Assembly (NCBI RefSeq): GCF_000416235.1
Contig: NZ_ATLO01000042.1
Span: forward strand, 1-64,000
Length of the DNA: 64,000 nt
Direction of reading: 5' to 3'
Source: Pseudomonas sp. CFII64
GTDB lineage: Bacteria > Pseudomonadota > Gammaproteobacteria > Pseudomonadales > Pseudomonadaceae
The translations under genes and the position numbers were made by a program. Each line of letters begins with the position of its first letter. The stretch's first letter is position 1. The notes under the pieces are model-generated. The model did no database searches and was not told the DNA's origin. It was given only the letters and a program-made list of their open reading frames with translations. This document shows positions 52,583-60,977 of the stretch, one piece after another.

Positions 52583-53068
52583 TCAGTCAGGAGTAAAAGC
52601 CGACTTGAAATGCTCGCTTCCAGCAACGGGAACCCAGTCTTTGAGAGGCGTCAGGTAGTGCAACTCGAAGCGCCGAGACACAAACTTCCACTGCTCGTCA
52701 CGACGCTCGAAGCTGTCGTGATAGAGGCCACTGACTTGCACCGGGCCTTGCTCGATGTCGTGAAACAAGCAATTGGCGGCCACTGTCCCAACAGCGCTGT
52801 CGCCCTCGATCTTGATCAAAGGGTTGGCCATCCAGTGATGCATGTGCGGCATCTGTCGCCAGCTCTGTTGGGCCATTGCAATGATTTCGTTTCGACTCGC
52901 CGCAGATCCGAATCCGGGCAGATCAAGGATTGAATCCTCGTGCCAAAGTTGCTGCAAAACATCGCCGTTCATACGGTCGAAGGCATTTGCATAAGCAGAA
53001 ATGAGCGTTTCGATTGCCAGACGACTTTCAAGGAGGTCCAGTCGGGTGACCAGTGCTTTGAGATTCAT
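52583..53068 (-). CDS. SnoaL/NTF2-like protein
   Basis: This 161-residue protein has the SnoaL_4 pattern: SRLAIETLISAYANAFDRMNGDVL (read in parts), HEDSILDLPGFG, MPHMHHWMANPLIKIEGD and GLYHDSFERRDEQWKFVSRRFEL (read in parts). The HHW and LYHD segments resemble active-site positions in some family members. AGGAG precedes the ATG at 53068. It begins 9 bases after the stop of the fused dehydrogenase-hydrolase gene, so the two are an operon. It is a paralogue in type of the gene at 46880. Confidence 0.87.
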   Translation of the reverse strand: MNLKALVTRLDLLESRLAIETLISAYANAFDRMNGDVLQQLWHEDSILDLPGFGSAASRNEIIAMAQQSWRQMPHMHHWMANPLIKIEGDSAVGTVAANCLFHDIEQGPVQVSGLYHDSFERRDEQWKFVSRRFELHYLTPLKDWVPVAGSEHFKSAFTPD

Positions 53069-53077
53069 GCCTTTCTC

Positions 53078-54961
53078 CTACTCAACCAAACCCGGTTGGT
53101 GTGGGTTGACCTGTGGCAGTGACTGGCTCAACCAGCGCAAAACCACCCCGAGCGCTTCGTCAGAATTGCGTTCGTAGATCAAGCCGTGACCGTTTCCATG
53201 AATGCCCAAAGCAGGCAGGTCCAAGTGGTCGACACGAGCGCCAGCGGTGCGCAGGAACGGCACGATGCTGGTGGCGAAAGTTGCGAATTTCGACGTCTCC
53301 CCCGTCAGCAGCGCTACAGGTATTCCTTTGAGGGCCGGTATCTGTAGCGTGGATGGATCAGCGGCTTGCACCTCCTGCGCCGATGCACGTGGCGGATCGT
53401 ACGTAATCGCAGTCGCTGTCAGTCCCCAGCCTAGAGCGCCGATACCGGGCGTATCGCCAAAGACCGGGCCCATCGGTTCCACAGCGACAATGGCTGCGAT
53501 AAGCCCAGGCCTGCGATCTGCCAATAACCAGCCATCAGGGCCGGAGGCTGAATGGGTGACAATGATTGCCTTGCCGATTCGGTCCAATAGCTGCGCCAAT
53601 CGATCCGCGTCCATCTCTTGGGAGGCCGCAAGGTCTTTGGGCATCGGGCCATATCCCGCAATGAACGCATCGAAAGCAGCATCGTCATCCGCAGTAAAGG
53701 GCCATTGGGTCCCGCTCCCACCCTCCGGGAAATAGACCTCTTGTGCACGCTCATAGGAAAACGCTGGCCCCATCGCCCCTAATATCTCCGAGTGGTAAGG
53801 AGAACGCCCATGGCCAGGTCTGTCGACGCAAAACACCACGTGACCGGACTCCACCAAACGCTGAGCCCAACCGGGTCGACCGTCCGGTGTATCGAACCAT
53901 TCAGTGGCCTGAAACGTGCCGCCATGCACCAGCACCACAGGATAAGGTTGGGTAATGAACTCCGGGGACTCCCATTCCACGTACATAGGGCCTTTCTGGA
54001 ATTGCTTGCCGTCTTGATTGACCCGCTCGCCAGTGATCCAGAAATGCCCTCGACGGGAAGTCTTTGCAGGGTTCATATGCCATGGCTCTGGAGTCAGCGC
54101 GGCCGGGCGAAGGCGCTTGCTCATGATTGAAAACGCTGACCAATCCTTGCTACCCAAACCGTTCGCGACGGCCGTTTCCATTCTCGACCGAACCACATTT
54201 GCGGCAGGCAGACAGAGCCCCCGCTCCTCGGCTGCCTGCAACGCGAGATTCACGTCCTTTAAGCCGAGGAACAGCTTGAAACCTGGCTCGTAGCGCTCGT
54301 TGGCAATGTTCTGCCCATAACGCTGGTAACTGGGGCAAGCGAACAGGGTCTGAGTGACGACTTCGATGAATGCTGATGGGCCAAGGCCATATTGCTCGGT
54401 GAGCAAGCTTGCCTCAGCCAATGATTCGATGGCTTGGGCGATCATCATGTTGCCGGCGATTTTTGCGATGCAGGCCTGCACGGGTTGATCACCCAGCCTC
54501 CAGGTCTGTTTACCGAGCACATCCAACAATGGCTGAACACGATCAATGGCTGCCTCGGGGCCGGCCGCGAGAATGTTCAGTTCACCCGTGGCCGCGACAG
54601 CAGGTATGCCGAAAACCGGCGCGGCAATCAACACCAGACCTGCCTCGTCATGCTCCTTCTGCAATTGCTCCATCAGCGCTGGCGACAGCGTCGACATGAC
54701 GATATGGATGCAGCCGTCACAGGCTGTTTTCAATACCGCAGACTCGAGCAGTACCTCGCGCACCGCAGCGTCATCGGCGAGCATGCTGATGACCACCGGC
54801 TGTTGAAACGCAGTCGCCGCGGATGCAAGCACATCGATTTCGTCCAACCCGCAGAGCGCGTCGGCACTGCGATTCCATGCACTCACCCGATGGCCTGCCC
54901 GAACCAGCAAAGGAATCATCGCTTGTCCCATCCTCCCGACACCTACAAATCCGATATTCAT
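53078..54961 (-). CDS. Fused NAD(P)-dependent beta-hydroxyacid dehydrogenase and alpha/beta hydrolase
   Basis: This 627-residue protein joins two enzymes in one frame. Residues 1-285 are a 3-hydroxyisobutyrate dehydrogenase-like domain: Rossmann motif GFVGVGRMGQAM (4-15), ISMLADDAAVREVLL and the catalytic Lys K167 in CIAKIAGNMM. Residues of about 295-615 are an alpha/beta hydrolase: HGG (346-348), FCVDRPGHGRSPYH, nucleophile S471 in VTHSASGPDG, and late His in GIHGNGHGL (H588, H592). The ATG at 54961 has GAGGGG upstream. The next gene is an NTF2-like protein 9 bases later. A LysR gene is divergent, 117 bases away. The fusion suggests sequential steps on one substrate, perhaps ester hydrolysis and oxidation of the resulting hydroxy acid. 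Confidence 0.88.
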   Translation of the reverse strand: MNIGFVGVGRMGQAMIPLLVRAGHRVSAWNRSADALCGLDEIDVLASAATAFQQPVVISMLADDAAVREVLLESAVLKTACDGCIHIVMSTLSPALMEQLQKEHDEAGLVLIAAPVFGIPAVAATGELNILAAGPEAAIDRVQPLLDVLGKQTWRLGDQPVQACIAKIAGNMMIAQAIESLAEASLLTEQYGLGPSAFIEVVTQTLFACPSYQRYGQNIANERYEPGFKLFLGLKDVNLALQAAEERGLCLPAANVVRSRMETAVANGLGSKDWSAFSIMSKRLRPAALTPEPWHMNPAKTSRRGHFWITGERVNQDGKQFQKGPMYVEWESPEFITQPYPVVLVHGGTFQATEWFDTPDGRPGWAQRLVESGHVVFCVDRPGHGRSPYHSEILGAMGPAFSYERAQEVYFPEGGSGTQWPFTADDDAAFDAFIAGYGPMPKDLAASQEMDADRLAQLLDRIGKAIIVTHSASGPDGWLLADRRPGLIAAIVAVEPMGPVFGDTPGIGALGWGLTATAITYDPPRASAQEVQAADPSTLQIPALKGIPVALLTGETSKFATFATSIVPFLRTAGARVDHLDLPALGIHGNGHGLIYERNSDEALGVVLRWLSQSLPQVNPHQPGLVE

Positions 54962-55030
54962 GTGAATCCCCTCTTGCTTGCCGCCTGAATATTCGTGGAT
55001 CAATTGTCTGGGGGGATGGGGTTGCAACGC

Positions 55031-55071
55031 GACTGTCATTGCTGCATCTTCGCCGTTCATTTTTGTTAGGG
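55031..55071. promoter_or_regulatory. 41-base repeated upstream element, copy 2 (LysR/fusion-gene promoter)
   Basis: The second copy of the element at 52520-52560 ends 7 bases before the LysR start and begins 69 bases upstream of the divergent fusion gene. The position is typical of a LysR autoregulatory site; minus-strand ATGAACGGCGAAGATGCA contains a T-N11-A-type half-site. Binding is inference. Confidence 0.6.
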
Positions 55072-55078
55072 GTGACCC

Positions 55079-55930
55079 ATGGACTGGAACGACTTACGCG
55101 TCTTTCTGGCGATTGTCCGTACCGGCTCATTGGGCGCTGCCGCGAAGCAACTTGGCGTCAGCCATCCCACCGTAGGACGACGGCTGCATGTTCTTGAGCA
55201 GCACAGCGGACAGGTTTTTTTCCGCCGCACCGGCCAAGGTCTTGTACTGACGGACAGCGGCGAAAAAATTCTGGGCCTGGCCGAGGAAATGGAGCGAAGC
55301 GCTCTTTCCATCGAGCGGCACCTGGCGGGAGACAGCGATCAACCTGAGGGGCTGTTGCGGATCTCATCGGCGGACTGGTTCGCCGGTTATGTGTTGGCTC
55401 CAGTCCTCAGCGAACTGTCGCGCCGGTACCCGCTGATTGTTCCAGAGGTCATCGCCGGACACCGGCTGTTCGATCTGACACGCCGCGATGCAGATATCGC
55501 CTTTCGCATCGTGCCGTTCACCGAGCCGGACATTGTTCAACGTCGACTGACGACACTGAGCTACGGACTGTACGTCGCAGCGCACCTGCCCTTTTCTGCC
55601 GCGCAAAATGCAGACGGCCAGGGGCTGATCCTCATGAACACAGCACAGGCGCACTATCCCGACGTACTCTGGTTAAAAGAGATGTTTCCGCTCGCCAATA
55701 CCGTGTTCACCAGCAGCAGCCGAACCGTTCAGGCGCAGATGTGTGGCCGCGGATTGGGTGTTGCGGTTTTGCCACGCGCGCTCGGCGATCAATTGACTGC
55801 CTTGAGATGGGTGGACGTCGGCAGTGAGCCGCCGGGACGCGATATCTGGATGGGGTATCACCAAGACATGAGGCATATGGACAGGCTCCGCGCCCTGGCG
55901 GATCTCGCAGGTGAAATGATCGGTACGTAG
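55079..55930 (+). CDS. LysR-family transcriptional regulator
   Basis: The 283-residue protein has a LysR winged helix (MDWNDLRVFLAIVRTGSLGA, LGVSHPTVGRRLHVLEQHSG) of the subgroup with a slightly short substrate-binding domain (DADIAFRIVPFTEPDIVQRRL). The ATG at 55079 fits the family N-terminus. It is divergent from the fused dehydrogenase-hydrolase gene, and its promoter element recurs before the DHA2 carrier, so both units are probable targets. Confidence 0.92.
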   Translation: MDWNDLRVFLAIVRTGSLGAAAKQLGVSHPTVGRRLHVLEQHSGQVFFRRTGQGLVLTDSGEKILGLAEEMERSALSIERHLAGDSDQPEGLLRISSADWFAGYVLAPVLSELSRRYPLIVPEVIAGHRLFDLTRRDADIAFRIVPFTEPDIVQRRLTTLSYGLYVAAHLPFSAAQNADGQGLILMNTAQAHYPDVLWLKEMFPLANTVFTSSSRTVQAQMCGRGLGVAVLPRALGDQLTALRWVDVGSEPPGRDIWMGYHQDMRHMDRLRALADLAGEMIGT

Positions 55931-55997
55931 TGCCTCACATCCAGAATTATTAACGGAGCCAGCGCTCTGCATTCGTACTGTTGCGACCCTGCGATGG

Positions 55998-56407
55998 TTG
56001 TACGTTTTCAGCATTTCTCCTGCCAACAGCGCGCGCAAGCTGGCGGTTTCTTTCGATCTCGAAGGTTCGAACATGTTGCAGCAGGACGTTGCCATGGTCG
56101 GGCTGTTCGCCAGACTCGGCGTGCGTCAAATGTTGCTGGCTTACAACCGCGATAACAGCTGCGCCGGTGGTTGTCACGGCGCGGGCGGCGGCTTGACCCC
56201 GTTGGGCTGTAGAACGATTGGTGGCCAGAGCAACATTACGGACACATGAACGGACAGCGCCAGTTGCCGCCAGCAGCACTCGAACAGGTGGCTCAGGAAT
56301 TGAAACGGATGGGCTACAGCGAGTCGGATATTCACAACATATACGGCGAGAACTTCCTGCGCGTGGCGCAATCCACGTGGCCGTCGGCTGCAACCCGAAA
56401 TCCGTGA
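55998..56407 (+). pseudogene. Remnant of a membrane dipeptidase (peptidase family M19)
   Basis: Two pieces survive. The first (about 56020-56205) reads ARKLAVSFDLEGSNMLQQDV, then LFARLGVRQMLLAYNRDNSC and GGLTPLG, the core of the dipeptidase barrel with the DLEG and AYNRDN motifs. The second (56246-56407) reads LPPAALEQVAQELKRMGYSE then DIHNIYGENFLRVAQ, the family C-terminus. The frame changes between them and over 100 residues that normally separate these parts are missing, as is the N-terminus. The gene is therefore a deletion remnant. Confidence 0.75.
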
Positions 56408-56426
56408 GTGGAGATGCCGTCGATTT

Positions 56427-56930
56427 TTATGTCCGGACCAGCCCCCGATTCTGTGTGTACACAATCCGGCATTGCGCAGCAAATCCCACTACAAATAAAC
56501 AGAACAGGACCAACAAGGTGATTTTCACCACGCTCGCAGTTGGACCTGCGGCCAGAGGCTGAGAAGCAGGCAGTCGGGTGAGCGTTTCGTTGACGGCCGG
56601 CACCAACGACAGGAAGAAACTGAACGACAGCCCAAAGTCAGACAGATAGGGACGAAGCTTCCCGAAAACGCTAAACCGGTGCACGAGCACGCCACCGAAA
56701 GCGGCAAGCAGGACGACGATGCCAAACGCATGTCCAGCGTTTAAACCTCCGGTGCTTGAAACTGTAAAAGACGTGATAACCGCTAACACTAACCCCACCA
56801 AATATACGTTGCCGGAACGTCTCTTCTTATCGATCTTGCTATAGCGGGCAAAGCTGTAGATGCCTGCGATGACAGGAATCAGGCTGATCACTGTGTGGAT
56901 GATGCCTGCAAACGACATAGGCTGCGTCAT
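56427..56930 (-). CDS. Unknown inner-membrane protein with four to five membrane segments
   Basis: This 167-residue protein has hydrophobic segments at FAGIIHTVISLIPVIAGIYSF, read in parts, VYLVGLVLAVITSFTVSS, HAFGIVVLLAAFGGVLV, FGLSFSFFLSLVPAVNETL and VVKITLLVLFCLFVVGFAA. Polar loops KIDKKRRSG and RFSVFGKLRPY are probably cytoplasmic. GAGAGG precedes the ATG at 56930. I do not recognise a named family. It is transcribed toward the dipeptidase remnant and has no operon partner. Confidence 0.75.
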   Translation of the reverse strand: MTQPMSFAGIIHTVISLIPVIAGIYSFARYSKIDKKRRSGNVYLVGLVLAVITSFTVSSTGGLNAGHAFGIVVLLAAFGGVLVHRFSVFGKLRPYLSDFGLSFSFFLSLVPAVNETLTRLPASQPLAAGPTASVVKITLLVLFCLFVVGFAAQCRIVYTQNRGLVRT

Positions 56931-57266
56931 GGATACCTCTCAGGGCAAATAAGATCGGCGCCACACTTGCGGCGACTACGGGGTCAGACACTGATAAGTT
57001 CCAATGCCGAATTGAGCTGGTCGATATCGACGACCCACATGTCCAGCCAAGGCTGCCTGCACATGGCCTGTTCATGCGCCGATTTGGCTTGATACAGACT
57101 TCAATCGAGCCTGATCCTACTAGTAGGTAGGCTAAGGTGTCAAGGAAGCCCTTCCTGACAATACGGCTCCGACGGCTCTCACATCAACCATATTGACGTG
57201 AAGCGCTCGCAGCGTATAGGTTGTCAGTTGCCGGATCACCGGAAATCCTGAACGGGGACTGATCCA
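56931..57266. other. Intergenic region between the membrane protein and the alcohol dehydrogenase
   Basis: No gene is supported. It contains the TetR-type 16-base site at 57116-57131 and the promoters of both divergent genes. I see nothing else of note. Confidence 0.6.
57116..57131. promoter_or_regulatory. Candidate TetR-type 16-base site B
   Basis: CCTACTAGTAGGTAGG matches site A (49149) at 14 of 16 positions and shares the CCTAC and GGTAGG ends of site C (60863). It lies 135 bases upstream of the alcohol dehydrogenase start. Confidence 0.55.
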
Positions 57267-58280
57267 ATGAAAGTACTGAATGTTCAAAGTGCCGGGCGAC
57301 TGGCGTGGATCGAGGCTCCGTCACCGAAGCTATCCAGCCCCCACAGCGCGCTGGTGCGCCCTATCGCTAGCGCTTCCTGTGACCTGGACCGTCGGCTGAT
57401 TGCCGGAAATACGCCCTTCAAACCGCCCTTCGCCCTAGGCCACGAATGTGTTGCGCAGGTGTTGGAAGTAGGTGAGGCAGTGTCGACAGTGCGTCGCGGC
57501 GACCTGGTTTCCGTGCCGTGGAAAATCGCGTGTGGAGCCTGCTCGCAGTGCCTTGCCGGACGTGCCACCGCATGCACCACAGTACCGCGCCATGCGGCCT
57601 ACGGTGTACCTGCAGGCGGCCATTGGGGCGGGCTGTTTTCGGAGGTGGTAGATGTGCCATTCGCCGACGCGATGCTCGTCCCTTTGCCTGCGGGGCTCAA
57701 CCCGTTGGCGGTGGCAAGCGCCAGTGACAACCTCACAGATGCCTGGGTTGCCACCAGCCGTCCAATCAGTACCAGGCCGGACGCCCGGGTTCTTATAGTG
57801 GGTGGCACCGAAAGCCTCGGCGTGCTCGCGGTGCAGATGGCCGTCGCCGCAGGCGCGGGTAGCGTCGACTATCTGGACGACAATGAATATCGACAGGATC
57901 TCGCTGTGCGCAGCGGTGCCAACGTTGATCTGCCCACGATACTGGACGAGCGTTACGACGTTGTCGTATCCGCCACCCGTGATCATGAGTCACTGCACCG
58001 TGGGCTGCTGGCACTGGCACCGGGCGGCCACTGCTCGTGCATCGGAATAATCTTCGACGACCCGAAGATTCCCCTTTTCGGCATGTACCTGCGCGACGTC
58101 ACTCTCTCGGTGGGGCTCTGCAATGTACGTCCACACATCCCCAAGGTGTTCGAACTCGTCAGCAGCGGGCGCTGCGACCCTCTGATGGTAAGCCCGACCG
58201 TGATCTCGCCCGATGAGGCAACCGAAGCGCTGCTGCAACCACTCGCCAAGTGCATCATGGTGCGTGAATGCATCATCTGA
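57267..58280 (+). CDS. Zinc-dependent alcohol dehydrogenase-like protein (MDR family)
   Basis: This 337-residue protein has the GHECVAQVLEVG motif of zinc alcohol dehydrogenases and the four structural-zinc Cys (CGACSQCLAGRATAC). The Rossmann glycine motif is degenerate (VGGTESLGVLAVQMAVAAGA), so cofactor use should be checked. It would oxidise an alcohol or reduce an aldehyde in the cytoplasm. The MarR gene is convergent, with 2 bases between stops. A TetR-type site lies upstream. Confidence 0.88.
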   Translation: MKVLNVQSAGRLAWIEAPSPKLSSPHSALVRPIASASCDLDRRLIAGNTPFKPPFALGHECVAQVLEVGEAVSTVRRGDLVSVPWKIACGACSQCLAGRATACTTVPRHAAYGVPAGGHWGGLFSEVVDVPFADAMLVPLPAGLNPLAVASASDNLTDAWVATSRPISTRPDARVLIVGGTESLGVLAVQMAVAAGAGSVDYLDDNEYRQDLAVRSGANVDLPTILDERYDVVVSATRDHESLHRGLLALAPGGHCSCIGIIFDDPKIPLFGMYLRDVTLSVGLCNVRPHIPKVFELVSSGRCDPLMVSPTVISPDEATEALLQPLAKCIMVRECII

Positions 58281-58282
58281 TT

Positions 58283-58750
58283 TCAGTTCAGATTGTCTGC
58301 CAGTGACGCCATGACGGACGTCCAGGCCTCTCGGCCCTCGACCCCTACATTGCCAAAGGCTTGATGCAGGGTCTGGCGCTCCAGTTCAGTGGCGGTCTGT
58401 TCCACCGCCCTGCCCACTTCTGTGAGTTGCAGGAGTTTGAAACGATGGTGCTCCGGACAGCGGCTGGAAAACACCAGATCCTGATCGATCAAGTGCTTGA
58501 GAGGCCGATGTAACGCTTGCTTGCTGACCCCTAATGTCAGTGCCAGATCACCGACATTGATCTCGTCAGCCCGCGCAATGATGTAGAGAACACGGTGATG
58601 CACGCGAGACAGGTCGCGCGTCGCGAGAAACTGATCGGCCTTGATAGTCAGCCCGCGAAATCCGAAATGCAGTAATTCAAGAGCATGATCGAGTGGATGC
58701 AGCGACTTCATGCGGACCGACGCGGTGTTTAGCTTTTTTTCAATGACCAT
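58283..58750 (-). CDS. MarR-family transcriptional regulator
   Basis: This 155-residue protein has the MarR winged helix: LSRVHHRVLYIIARADEINVGDLALTLGVSKQALHRPL, read in parts, with RCPEHHRFKLLQLTEVGRAVE as the wing. The ATG at 58750 starts a short hydrophilic leader. It has no divergent partner close by (the SDR at 58880 ends toward it on the same strand), so its target is not obvious; the adjacent alcohol dehydrogenase is a possibility. Confidence 0.88.
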   Translation of the reverse strand: MVIEKKLNTASVRMKSLHPLDHALELLHFGFRGLTIKADQFLATRDLSRVHHRVLYIIARADEINVGDLALTLGVSKQALHRPLKHLIDQDLVFSSRCPEHHRFKLLQLTEVGRAVEQTATELERQTLHQAFGNVGVEGREAWTSVMASLADNLN

Positions 58751-58879
58751 GTGCGCGGGTTCCCTGAGCTCCGGCGCAGCCTAAACCGTAGTCGATACTC
58801 AGGGCAACTGCGAAACCCGCCCGAGGTGCTCCATTTGCGCAAGGCGGGATTGGGGAAAAGAGCGTTTACGATGTACGTA

Positions 58880-59695
58880 TCAGATAACTGGAGAAAGACC
58901 ACCATCGATACGTAAGTTGACCCCGGTTATGTAACCCGCAACAGGGCTTGCCAGAAACGCGACAGCGGCCGCGATCTCGTCCAGACGACCGACTCTGCCA
59001 AGAGGAACCTGGGCAAACATCGGCAAGACCGCGCGCTCGATTTCATCCCATGGCGCGTCTTTACTCGCCAAGCCATGTTCCTCGGCGACCTCACGAAACC
59101 GAGCGTCAAGGGTGGCGCTGTGTATCGTGCCGGGAGAGATGGCGTTGACCGTTATACCCTCTGCGGCTACAGCTTTGGCCATGGAAGCGGTCATTGCATT
59201 CATAGCGGCTTTGGCGGCGCAATAGTCAGGCGCAGTGGGAGGTGGCATCGTTGCGGCCAAACTGGATATGTTGATGACTCGCCCCCATCGCGCTTCCCGC
59301 ATCTTGGGCAATAAACGCGTGGTGACCCGAAGGGCCGAGAGTACATTGCGATCATAGGCAGCCGTCCAGCTCTCAGGCCGGGTAGAGTTCCAACTGTCTT
59401 TTGTCCCGCCGGAGCCGCCGGCGTTATTAATCAGGATGTCGATAGGACCGACGAGTTTTTGCGCTGCGTCGACAAGTCGCTGGACCTGATCATCGTCCAC
59501 CAGATCACCCACTACGACAAAGGCACTGCCACCCAGTTTGATGATGTCCTTGGCCACTCTTTCTGCCTGCGCTCTGTCCCGCCCGTGCACGACGGTCACA
59601 GCGTTCTCAAAAGCGAGTTTTCTGGCGATCGCTTCGCCAATGCCTTTGCTACTGCCGGTGACCAACGCCTTCTTACCACCTAATTGCAAGTCCAT
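58880..59695 (-). CDS. Short-chain dehydrogenase/reductase
   Basis: This 271-residue SDR has TGSSKGIG, NNAGGSGGTKD, Ser in NISSLAAT, YCAAK as the catalytic Tyr-Lys, and YITGVNLRIDGG at the C-terminus. I chose ATG 59695 (MDLQLGGKKALVTG); the upstream frame lacks a ribosome site near any ATG. An insert of about 30 residues before the C-terminus (ARFREVAEEHGLASKDAPWD) is typical of longer SDR forms. The HxlR gene is divergent, 48 bases away, and is the probable regulator. Confidence 0.93.
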   Translation of the reverse strand: MDLQLGGKKALVTGSSKGIGEAIARKLAFENAVTVVHGRDRAQAERVAKDIIKLGGSAFVVVGDLVDDDQVQRLVDAAQKLVGPIDILINNAGGSGGTKDSWNSTRPESWTAAYDRNVLSALRVTTRLLPKMREARWGRVINISSLAATMPPPTAPDYCAAKAAMNAMTASMAKAVAAEGITVNAISPGTIHSATLDARFREVAEEHGLASKDAPWDEIERAVLPMFAQVPLGRVGRLDEIAAAVAFLASPVAGYITGVNLRIDGGLSPVI

Positions 59696-59743
59696 GTACT
59701 CACCACCCATTGAAGTATTGTTAACGTCGCAAGGTAAATAGAG

Positions 59744-60148
59744 ATGATGGATGAAACCAGTACGCACTTTTATGTGCCTATCAGTCAGGAACAACGTGAG
59801 ATTTGCCTTGGGCCTGAGGGTTCAGCCTGGCACGTTGCCCGGGTGGTCGACATGATCAAGAGTCGATGGAAACTACCGATTCTGTTCAGGCTCTACGCTG
59901 ATCCATCGATCCGCACGCTGCAATTGAAGCGCGATCTGCCAGGCATTTCCCAGAAGATGCTGACGGCCCAGCTTCGCGAAATGACCAGCGATGGATTGAT
60001 CGAGCGAATCGATTTTGATGAAAAGCCTCTGCGTGTCGAATATCAATTGTCAGAGATGGGCCGCCAGCTGCTTCCTGTTCTCATCGCGGCGCGCAGATTT
60101 TCAACAAGCCATCCACCCGAGGCTGGCGATTTGTCCGAGGCGGTTTGA
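59744..60148 (+). CDS. HxlR-family transcriptional regulator
   Basis: This 134-residue protein has the HxlR winged helix: WHVARVVDMIKSRWKLPILFRLYADPSIRTLQLKRDL, read in parts, then SQKMLTAQLREMTSDGLIER and YQLSEMGRQLLPVL. The N-terminal Cys of the family is displaced (REICLGPEGS). The ATG at 59744 (or 59747) follows AAGG. It is divergent from the SDR, with only 48 bases between, so it overlaps and probably controls that promoter. Confidence 0.9.
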   Translation: MMDETSTHFYVPISQEQREICLGPEGSAWHVARVVDMIKSRWKLPILFRLYADPSIRTLQLKRDLPGISQKMLTAQLREMTSDGLIERIDFDEKPLRVEYQLSEMGRQLLPVLIAARRFSTSHPPEAGDLSEAV

Positions 60149-60269
60149 GCAGTTCCGGGAGAATTTCTGCTCCGCACCGTCATGCATGCCCAACTCGCCC
60201 TGGGCATCCTGGATATGCGCATTGCGAAAATGGAACATCTTCAAGGGCGGGTAAGAGCCGCCTTTTCTA

Positions 60270-60854
60270 TCATTGCTTGATGACCAGCCTGTCGATGAGC
60301 GGGAGGGTAATCACGCCAAACATGTCGGGATCGCCGTATGCCCGAGCCGAAAGCATCGCGCCATGAACGGTCGCCATGAATGCCTCGGCTTCGACGCGAG
60401 CATCGCCGCGCAACGTGAAACTGCCTTGTTTCAATCCCTGCTCAAGGACGGACGTAAGCCAGGCGGATAATGCTCGAAAGTGGGTTCGCACCTCGATCAC
60501 AACCTCTTGGGGTAATACCGGAATCTGAGTCGCCATCAATGCGCAGACGCAGTAGCCCTTTGTTGCATCGCCTATGCAGGATTGCCAATAGCCCATGTAG
60601 GCGCGCAGTTGATCTTCCGGGGCGGGATAATGGCGTTCTATTTCGCCAAGTCCAGCTTCTGCTTCCTCTCGGTACCGAATGACAAGCGTGCGTACAAGGT
60701 CCACCTTGGTAGGAAAGTGGTGGTGGATACTGGCTTTGCGAATACCCACAAACTCGGCTATATCCGCATAGCTGAAACCGTTATACCCGCCTGCAATAAT
60801 AAGCGAGCGAGCGCAGTTAAGAATCTCGTAAAAGGTGTTTGAGTGCTTGATCAT
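60270..60854 (-). CDS. TetR/AcrR-family transcriptional regulator, AcuR/NemR-like
   Basis: This 194-residue repressor has the TetR helix-turn-helix (GGYNGFSYADIAEFVGIRKA, SIHHHFPTKVDLVRTLV) and a C-terminal domain with KGYCVCALMATQIPVLP, whose Cys pair at GYCVCAL could react with electrophiles as in NemR-like sensors. A palindromic site lies 8 bases upstream of the start, which indicates autorepression. Sites of the same type lie at 49149 and 57116. The next gene upstream on the same strand is the GMC oxidoreductase. Confidence 0.9.
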   Translation of the reverse strand: MIKHSNTFYEILNCARSLIIAGGYNGFSYADIAEFVGIRKASIHHHFPTKVDLVRTLVIRYREEAEAGLGEIERHYPAPEDQLRAYMGYWQSCIGDATKGYCVCALMATQIPVLPQEVVIEVRTHFRALSAWLTSVLEQGLKQGSFTLRGDARVEAEAFMATVHGAMLSARAYGDPDMFGVITLPLIDRLVIKQ

Positions 60855-60862
60855 GGGCCGAA

Positions 60863-60878
60863 CCTACCTTCTGGTAGG
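60863..60878. promoter_or_regulatory. Candidate TetR operator, 16-base site C
   Basis: CCTACC and GGTAGG are perfect 6-base arms around TTCT, directly upstream of the TetR gene. This is the most symmetrical of the three related sites. Confidence 0.65.
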
Positions 60879-60977
60879 CCGAGAGTCAAGTATCCTCGCG
60901 CGGGCATCTGGCTGCACGTGGAATGCAGCCAAACATCGTACGCTTACACCAATGTGGCGTTAACACTCCTTACCAGC

